Positions 7,301 to 11,041 of a stretch of DNA of 11,041 nucleotides are shown one piece after another. Location of the stretch: assembly GCA_027064785.1 (NCBI GenBank), contig JAMOPE010000268.1, positions 1-11,041 of the forward strand, read 5' to 3'. Origin of the DNA: Geobacteraceae bacterium (GTDB lineage Bacteria > Desulfobacterota > Desulfuromonadia > Desulfuromonadales > Geopsychrobacteraceae). Position 1 is the first letter of the stretch. Each line of letters starts with the position of its first letter. The translations under genes and the position numbers were made by a program. The notes under the pieces are model-generated. The model was not told the DNA's origin and ran no database searches. It saw nothing but the letters and a program-made list of their open reading frames with translations.

Positions 7301-7433
7301 CTTCGAGAGAATCCCGGTAGTCGTCAAGGTCGAGCTGACTGAGATAAAAAAGGACGCCGGTCAGTAGAAGGGCGAATAGGATCAGCAGATAACAAGATAT
7401 TCTGATGACATCCCGCACTGATGGTTGATACAT
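4344..7433 (-). CDS. AsmA-like, inner-membrane-anchored periplasmic protein (1029 aa)
   Basis: This is a large envelope protein of the AsmA/TamB/YhdP superfamily. Members are anchored in the inner membrane by one N-terminal helix and project a long beta-rich groove across the periplasm, where they are implicated in phospholipid transport and outer-membrane assembly. Seen here: a hydrophobic helix at about residues 10-32; then DLDDYRDSLEARLNSALNQPVKIG, the AsmA-type N-terminal block; a long region of alternating beta strands rich in LxxxGxL and DLxG patterns; and a C-terminal AsmA-like block from about residue 851 (GGIHAEITDGVLRKF ... VAGWILAGENKALVTAHFIIEG) to about 1000, followed by a basic tail. 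Oddities are a lysine run near residue 128 and a proline run (HSPPPPGG) near residue 730, possibly a linker. The start has only a weak upstream GGGAA, but the membrane helix directly follows it. Which AsmA subtype this is remains unclear. Confidence 0.87.
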   Translation of the reverse strand: MYQPSVRDVIRISCYLLILFALLLTGVLFYLSQLDLDDYRDSLEARLNSALNQPVKIGHSSLTFSRGLALSFDDVQIGPDEKPLAKIPRITATLKITPLFDGRFVLGEIHVKEPDIQLWLPFPDNKKKKKSRFLLASLGVNSLNIDNGSLKIHQKGSLPTVSLSKLSAVLEGWRLGQVGLLKIGGKLDNYGAGFIFETRVPRHQGASQWRKESFDTRLTVTDFATTTVLPAEMQNLPRHVTLKLSISGTPAAGATLDAKLIGSSLKKTLFNLSGQWLSAEDQESVTAIKGELLKVPLAGELYLLRQNSKNYLAGKLGAQNIVITPALLKEWNVTDTSYPINGKLERFNLELKDSWGDDGSALNNLILSGGLIAREIRWKEAGPVHLQKLSFDFSLKNKILALNNGVLVAHEQPVTFSGKILSVFRQPQIEIGIPLDPQLDVFTPQLSLPEGWTLTGHIPAQLQLSGALSRPFFHLTADLNQVQTTLGTLFKKDVTDSVSLDLKGQLKTNCLRLETATLSLNDTKIAASGYFRSLPEGQTYQLAITPVDLRKLQHYSPLLTKLNAAGTLAAEISQQQTGLQGRLTLDGVGAHLTSLIGNLNNTNGQIDLDRHGLTFQGLHASLGQSEFTLTGILSNWSKPRFSLDLTSKKVHAHDLIFANRHLTLYDLDGHLDISASGLEFSPVKVRLEDDTFATVTGDVSFNHPEVHLDIQSNQADIFDVINLFVGPHSPPPPGGKPHRVPVIITVDAKNGTLGGLRFHNAKGLIISDDKRLTIFPLKFNSSEGWCQARILFDYNDDSTPLKISGHTENMDASMLHQHLFEREGLVSGQLKGDFYLEGNPADGQFWTTAKGGIHAEITDGVLRKFRGLAKVFSLLNVSQLFSGKLPDMDREGMPFSLVKGSILFDSGQATTKDLQVDSVAMNLSIVGSSDLINDRLNLNLGIMPLGTVDKIITTIPVAGWILAGENKALVTAHFIIEGSSKNPEVRAVPIESVSDTVIGIVRRTFGLPGKLIKDIGTAFQKKPTKKGAE

Positions 7434-7471
7434 GGCAAGGGTTCCCGAAAAAAGTGATATAACATTGGAGT

Positions 7472-7488
7472 GCCGTTACGGTAACGGC
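7472..7488. promoter_or_regulatory. Perfect 8-1-8 inverted repeat, candidate operator
   Basis: GCCGTTAC (7472-7479) and GTAACGGC (7481-7488) flank a single G. The palindrome sits 39 bases upstream of the AsmA-like start and only 2 bases downstream of that gene's candidate -10 (7491-7496), so it covers the expected transcription start. A dimeric repressor site is the natural reading. A short RNA hairpin is unlikely given the one-base centre. No regulator gene is present in the window. Confidence 0.5.
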
Positions 7489-7490
7489 TC

Positions 7491-7519
7491 ATCATACTTG
7501 TTCTGAATTGCCCCAGCAA
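7491..7519 (-). promoter_or_regulatory. Candidate promoter of the AsmA-like gene
   Basis: Read on the minus strand, TTGCTG (complement of 7514-7519) and TATGAT (complement of 7491-7496) are spaced by 17 bp. The -10 matches consensus at 5 of 6 positions and the -35 at 3 of 6. It points toward the gene starting at 7433, with a leader of roughly 50 bases. Confidence 0.45.
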
Positions 7520-7547
7520 GGGGAATAGGCCACTTATTTTCTATTCT

Positions 7548-7576
7548 TTGACATGCTTTCGACCCCCTGATAACAT
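7548..7576 (+). promoter_or_regulatory. Strong sigma-70 promoter of smc
   Basis: A perfect TTGACA (7548-7553), a 17-bp spacer and TAACAT (7571-7576, 5 of 6 matches), preceded by TGA as an extended -10. Transcription should begin near 7583, giving a leader of about 84 bases before the smc ATG at 7667. Confidence 0.7.
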
Positions 7577-7666
7577 GGCGCGCTTGCAGAAATAGCCGTG
7601 ACCTGCGCAAGAATCCCTCCGCTGCAGGTTGTCTCTATTTAAGTTCCAAAGGTTGCTTAACTTGGC

Positions 7667-10600
7667 ATGAAGATCAAACGTCTTAATATTGTCGGCTTCA
7701 AATCTTTTGTCGATAAAGTCTCCCTCGATTTTGAGCAGGGTGTGACCGGTGTTGTCGGTCCGAACGGCTGTGGCAAAAGTAACATCGTCGATGCCATCCG
7801 CTGGGCAATGGGGGAGCAGAATGCCCGCCATCTGCGTGGTCGTATGATGGAAGACGTTATCTTTGGCGGTAGTGAATCACGCAAACCGCACGGTATGGCC
7901 GAAGTCACAATTATTTTCGATAATCGCGAAGGACTCTGCCCTGCTGCTTACCGTGAATATACCGAGATTGCTGTGACCCGCCGGCTCTATCGCAATGGTG
8001 ACAGCGAATATCTGCTTAACAAAACTCCGTGTCGTCTCCTTGATATTACCGAACTATTTATGGATACCGGTGTCGGTGCCAGGGCTTACTCCATTATTGA
8101 ACAGGGTAAGGTTGGAATGCTGGTCAGTGCAAAGCCCGAAGAGCGGCGTGCCTTGATCGAAGAAGCGGCCGGTGTGACCAAATTCAAAGCACGAAAAAAG
8201 ACCGCGTTGCGGAAGATGGACGCGACCAAGCAGAACCTTATCCGGCTTGGCGATATTATCACCGAAGTTCGACGCCAGATGGGCGGTCTTAAGCGGCAGG
8301 CACAGCGGGCTGAGAAATATCGTCAGTATCGCAATGAAGCAAAACAGATTGAGCTGGTTCTGGCAGGAAACCGGATGCAGAAGCTGGCTGCAGATATTGA
8401 ACTGATTGCTGCGAAGAAGGGGGAGCACACGACGGTTCTCGCCCGGCTGGACACACGACTGGAAGAGGGGGAGCTGCAGCTTGAAGAACAGCAGTTGCAG
8501 TTGTCCCGTGTCGAGGCAGAACACAAACAGGCACAGGAGCAGGTTTATCATCTTGGTGCGGAAGTGCAACGGGTTGAGAATGAGCGGATTCTTGTTGCCC
8601 GTCAGCAGGAACATCTGACTGCACAGGATCATGAAATCTCTGCCGAGTTAAAGTTGCAGAATGAACGTCGGATTGAGCTTGATACCGAGTCGCAGCAACT
8701 GCAAGTGCAGCAGGAAGACGCGGCGGTGGTCTTGGAACAGTTACAGCAGCAGGTTGAAATTCTTGAAGAGACGCTGCAGGTCAGCCTGTCGCAGGAGCAA
8801 AATGTCAACCGTCAATTTGATGAGTGTCGCAAAGAGCTGATGGACCTTTTTGCCCAGACTTCACGGTTGGTGAATCGCAGTGAAGACATTGATCGACAGT
8901 TGACTGCCGAGGCACAGCGGCGGCAGTTGGCACAAACCGATTCGCAGAAAATTCAGCAGCAACAGGATGATCTGTGCCGGCAGCGCTCCCGGCTACTTGA
9001 ACAGATCGATAAGATTCAGCAGCAGCAGGAGAGCCTCAGCGAACGCAGTGAAGAACTCGCGGTCCGGCAGGACGAGCAGAAGCGGCTGTTACGCAACAAA
9101 GAGGAAAACCTGAGTATTCTGCGTCAACAGCTTGGAACCCAGCGCTCGATTCAGGAGTCGTTATCAGAACTCCAAAACAATCTCGAGGGGTATGGAGATG
9201 GGACAAAAACTCTCCTGACTGAAAAAATCGGCGAGAAGATTTTAGCCGATGTACTGGATGTTCCGGTGGAGTATGAGACTGTCGTCGAAATGGCTCTGGA
9301 GCAGCGGTTGCAGGCGATCCCGTTAGCTTCTGCCACTGTGGCTGAAACTGCACTGAAATTGCTGTCTGATCGGCAGGTCAGGGCAACTGTCCTTCTTCCT
9401 GGGGTTGTTTCCGAAGAAATTTCCTTTTCACAAGGGACTCCCCTGTCAGATCTGGTTTCCTCTGTCTCCAATTACGAAGAAGCTGTCCGCCAATTGTTGG
9501 TGGGTGTTTTTCTTGTCGACAATGTTATTGATCATCTTCAGATTCCACTGCCTGTCGGTATCCTCCTTGTTGATCGGCAGGGTCGGCGTCTTGATTGGCA
9601 AGGCGGTTTGACAGGGGGGGCAACCAGTGCCAGCGATAGCGGCCTGTTGCGGCGTAAGCGCCAGTTGGAAGAGGCTGGGGAAGAAATCGTCCGGCTGGAA
9701 AAACAGCTTACGACTGCTCAGGGTGATTTTGAGGAGTTGCAGGAAGGATTGCTGCAGGTTGAAGAAGCGCAACTGGCGGCAACCTCAGAAAAACATCGAC
9801 TTGAATTGCAGGCTCTGGAACTTGCCAAGGACCGTCAAGGGCTGCAAAGCGAAGAAGATCGTCTGAATAAGCGGCTTGAATTACTGGTTTTTGATCTGGA
9901 ACAAATTGATGAGGGTCGTGAGGCACTGATGGAAGAGAAGCGTCAGCTTGCCGGGAGAACGGCTGAAGTGGGAGATCGTCAGCAACAACTCGAAGCTCAA
10001 TCGAGGCAGTTACAGGAACAACTTTCGTCCCTCCGTTCTGATCTGGATCAGTCCCGCGATGAGTTAACCGCCCAGCGGGTCAGATTGGCATCGCAACAGC
10101 AACAGCAACAGGCCCGGCTCGAAACCTTACAACGGATTGGCCGGCAGCAACAGGAGATTGAGGATCGAATCCGGCGATTGCAGCAACAGCAGCACGATGG
10201 GGATGTCTCCCGTGAAGAGCTAAAGACAAAAGATCAGCACTTGCAGATGGAGCTCGATGTCTTACTGGATCGTCGCAGTCGGCAGCAATCGGAGAGTGAA
10301 AAGATAGGCGGGCACTACGAGGAACAACGGGGACAGCTGGACGAGTTCCGTGACCAGCTGCGGCGGGTGCGACTTGAGGCTGAGGAACTGCGTAAAACAG
10401 TCAACCAGTTACAGCTGAATCATCACGAATTGCAAGTCGATGCCGACCATTTGCGCGAATCGGTTCTGGAACGTTATCGGGTTGATCTACTTGAACATCA
10501 GGTTCCCGAAGCCACTGAAGACGAACTGACCCGTCAACAGCAGCAATTGAGCCGTTTGCATCAACGGATCGAATCTCTCGGCGAAGTTAATTTAATGGCA

Positions 10601-11041
10601 ATTGATGAGTATCGCGAGCAGGAAGAGCGTTACGATTTTTTATCGCAGCAGCGCGATGATCTGAATCAGTCGCTGGATGATCTGCAGAAAGCAATCAATC
10701 AAATTAATCGGACGACCCGGCATCGTTTTAAAGAGACGTTCGAACTGGTCAACGAAAAATTCCGGCAAATATTTCCACGCATGTTTAACGGTGGACAAGC
10801 TGAATTACGCCTGACCGATGAGGATGATCTGCTCGAAACGGGGATCGATATTGTTGCTCAGCCGCCGGGAAAACGGTTGCAGAGTGTCAACTTATTATCG
10901 GGCGGTGAGAAAGCATTGACAGCTGTTGCTTTAATCTTTTCGCTGTTCATGATAAAACCGACCCCATTCTGCGTTTTGGATGAAGTCGATGCCCCGCTTG
11001 ATGATGCCAATATTGATCGTTTTGCCGATATCGTTCGGGAG
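7667..11041 (+). CDS. smc: Chromosome segregation protein SMC (3' end outside window)
   Basis: SMC is the ATPase core of bacterial condensin; with ScpA and ScpB it forms a ring that compacts and helps segregate the chromosome. The frame is open for 1125 codons to the window edge, and full-length SMCs run about 1150-1200, so only the tail is missing. In order: an N-terminal head with MKIKRLNIVGFKSFVDK, Walker A GPNGCGKS (31-38) and the Q-loop Gln146 in IIEQGKV; a long coiled coil; a hinge from about 506 (NNLEGYGDG) to about 652 (GGLTGGA); a returning coiled coil; and a C-terminal head with signature LLSGGEK (1076-1082), Walker B FCVLDE (1101-1106) and D-loop APLDDAN. An in-frame TAA at 7658 precludes an earlier start. 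The ribosome binding site is weak (AAAGG, 14 bases away). The coiled coils are notably glutamine-rich. No scpA or scpB is nearby. Confidence 0.97.
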   Translation, partial: MKIKRLNIVGFKSFVDKVSLDFEQGVTGVVGPNGCGKSNIVDAIRWAMGEQNARHLRGRMMEDVIFGGSESRKPHGMAEVTIIFDNREGLCPAAYREYTEIAVTRRLYRNGDSEYLLNKTPCRLLDITELFMDTGVGARAYSIIEQGKVGMLVSAKPEERRALIEEAAGVTKFKARKKTALRKMDATKQNLIRLGDIITEVRRQMGGLKRQAQRAEKYRQYRNEAKQIELVLAGNRMQKLAADIELIAAKKGEHTTVLARLDTRLEEGELQLEEQQLQLSRVEAEHKQAQEQVYHLGAEVQRVENERILVARQQEHLTAQDHEISAELKLQNERRIELDTESQQLQVQQEDAAVVLEQLQQQVEILEETLQVSLSQEQNVNRQFDECRKELMDLFAQTSRLVNRSEDIDRQLTAEAQRRQLAQTDSQKIQQQQDDLCRQRSRLLEQIDKIQQQQESLSERSEELAVRQDEQKRLLRNKEENLSILRQQLGTQRSIQESLSELQNNLEGYGDGTKTLLTEKIGEKILADVLDVPVEYETVVEMALEQRLQAIPLASATVAETALKLLSDRQVRATVLLPGVVSEEISFSQGTPLSDLVSSVSNYEEAVRQLLVGVFLVDNVIDHLQIPLPVGILLVDRQGRRLDWQGGLTGGATSASDSGLLRRKRQLEEAGEEIVRLEKQLTTAQGDFEELQEGLLQVEEAQLAATSEKHRLELQALELAKDRQGLQSEEDRLNKRLELLVFDLEQIDEGREALMEEKRQLAGRTAEVGDRQQQLEAQSRQLQEQLSSLRSDLDQSRDELTAQRVRLASQQQQQQARLETLQRIGRQQQEIEDRIRRLQQQQHDGDVSREELKTKDQHLQMELDVLLDRRSRQQSESEKIGGHYEEQRGQLDEFRDQLRRVRLEAEELRKTVNQLQLNHHELQVDADHLRESVLERYRVDLLEHQVPEATEDELTRQQQQLSRLHQRIESLGEVNLMAIDEYREQEERYDFLSQQRDDLNQSLDDLQKAINQINRTTRHRFKETFELVNEKFRQIFPRMFNGGQAELRLTDEDDLLETGIDIVAQPPGKRLQSVNLLSGGEKALTAVALIFSLFMIKPTPFCVLDEVDAPLDDANIDRFADIVRE

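Noticed and set aside
7511..7523. Small CCCC/GGGG inverted repeat in the AsmA-smc gap
   Set aside because: A four-base stem is expected by chance, and it overlaps the candidate -35 element without clear meaning.
7541..7831. Minus-strand 96-codon frame spanning the smc promoter and start
   Set aside because: It overlaps the smc 5' end and promoter, has no family resemblance, and is explained as the antisense of the SMC head.
8054..8632. 192-codon open frame on the minus strand opposite smc, with a hydrophobic, Leu/Phe-rich translation
   Set aside because: It lies wholly opposite well-conserved SMC coding sequence. Its composition is what the complement of Gln/Glu-rich codons yields, and it has no recognisable domain.
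1..11041. Possible defence, mobile or CRISPR system
   Set aside because: No transposase, integrase, nuclease-type defence gene, direct-repeat array or tRNA-linked duplication was found on either strand. SMC here is the housekeeping form with normal motifs rather than an anti-plasmid (JetC/MksB-type) homologue.

Overview
The window looks like a stretch of chromosome from a menaquinone-using, anaerobic-type Deltaproteobacterium. My best guess is the Desulfuromonadales (Desulfuromonas/Geobacter/Pelobacter relatives). The guess rests on moderate GC content, a full-length bacterial SMC, a UbiE/MenG methyltransferase, a large AsmA-like envelope protein typical of diderm bacteria, and an acyl-CoA dehydrogenase plus class I CoA-transferase cluster. 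It is an inference from protein character, not a database match. I see no tRNA, rRNA, CRISPR array, insertion sequence, phage gene or att site. Gene spacing is tight and the content is housekeeping-like.

Layout: (1) Positions 2-2148, plus strand, hold a catabolic operon: the 3' end of an acyl-CoA dehydrogenase, then both subunits of a glutaconate-type CoA-transferase. Both transferase genes have strong ribosome binding sites, and the operon ends at an intrinsic terminator (2182-2229). (2) Positions 2239-3488, minus strand, hold a two-gene unit: a Nudix hydrolase whose stop codon overlaps the start of a COG1237-type metallo-beta-lactamase-fold hydrolase (ATGA overlap). (3) Positions 3612-4322, plus strand, hold the quinone C-methyltransferase gene ubiE/menG, with its own candidate promoter and a terminator. 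(4) Positions 4344-7433, minus strand, hold a 1029-residue AsmA-like membrane-anchored protein. Its stop codon lies inside the loop of the ubiE terminator hairpin. (5) Positions 7667-11041, plus strand, hold most of smc (1125 codons, open to the window edge); only about the last 50 residues should be missing.

The 233-bp divergent gap between the AsmA-like gene and smc is the most informative regulatory region. It carries a near-consensus extended -10 promoter firing toward smc. It also carries a weaker candidate promoter firing toward the AsmA-like gene, with a perfect 8-1-8 inverted repeat lying where an operator over the transcription start would be.

The acyl-CoA dehydrogenase and CoA-transferase plausibly act together: the transferase activates an organic acid with CoA and the dehydrogenase oxidises an acyl-CoA. 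The remaining neighbours (nucleotide clean-up, quinone methylation, envelope lipid handling, chromosome condensation) have no obvious shared pathway. I did not find a convincing new multi-gene system. The points most worth a second look are the operator-like palindrome, the coupled Nudix/MBL pair and the unassigned CoA-transferase substrate.
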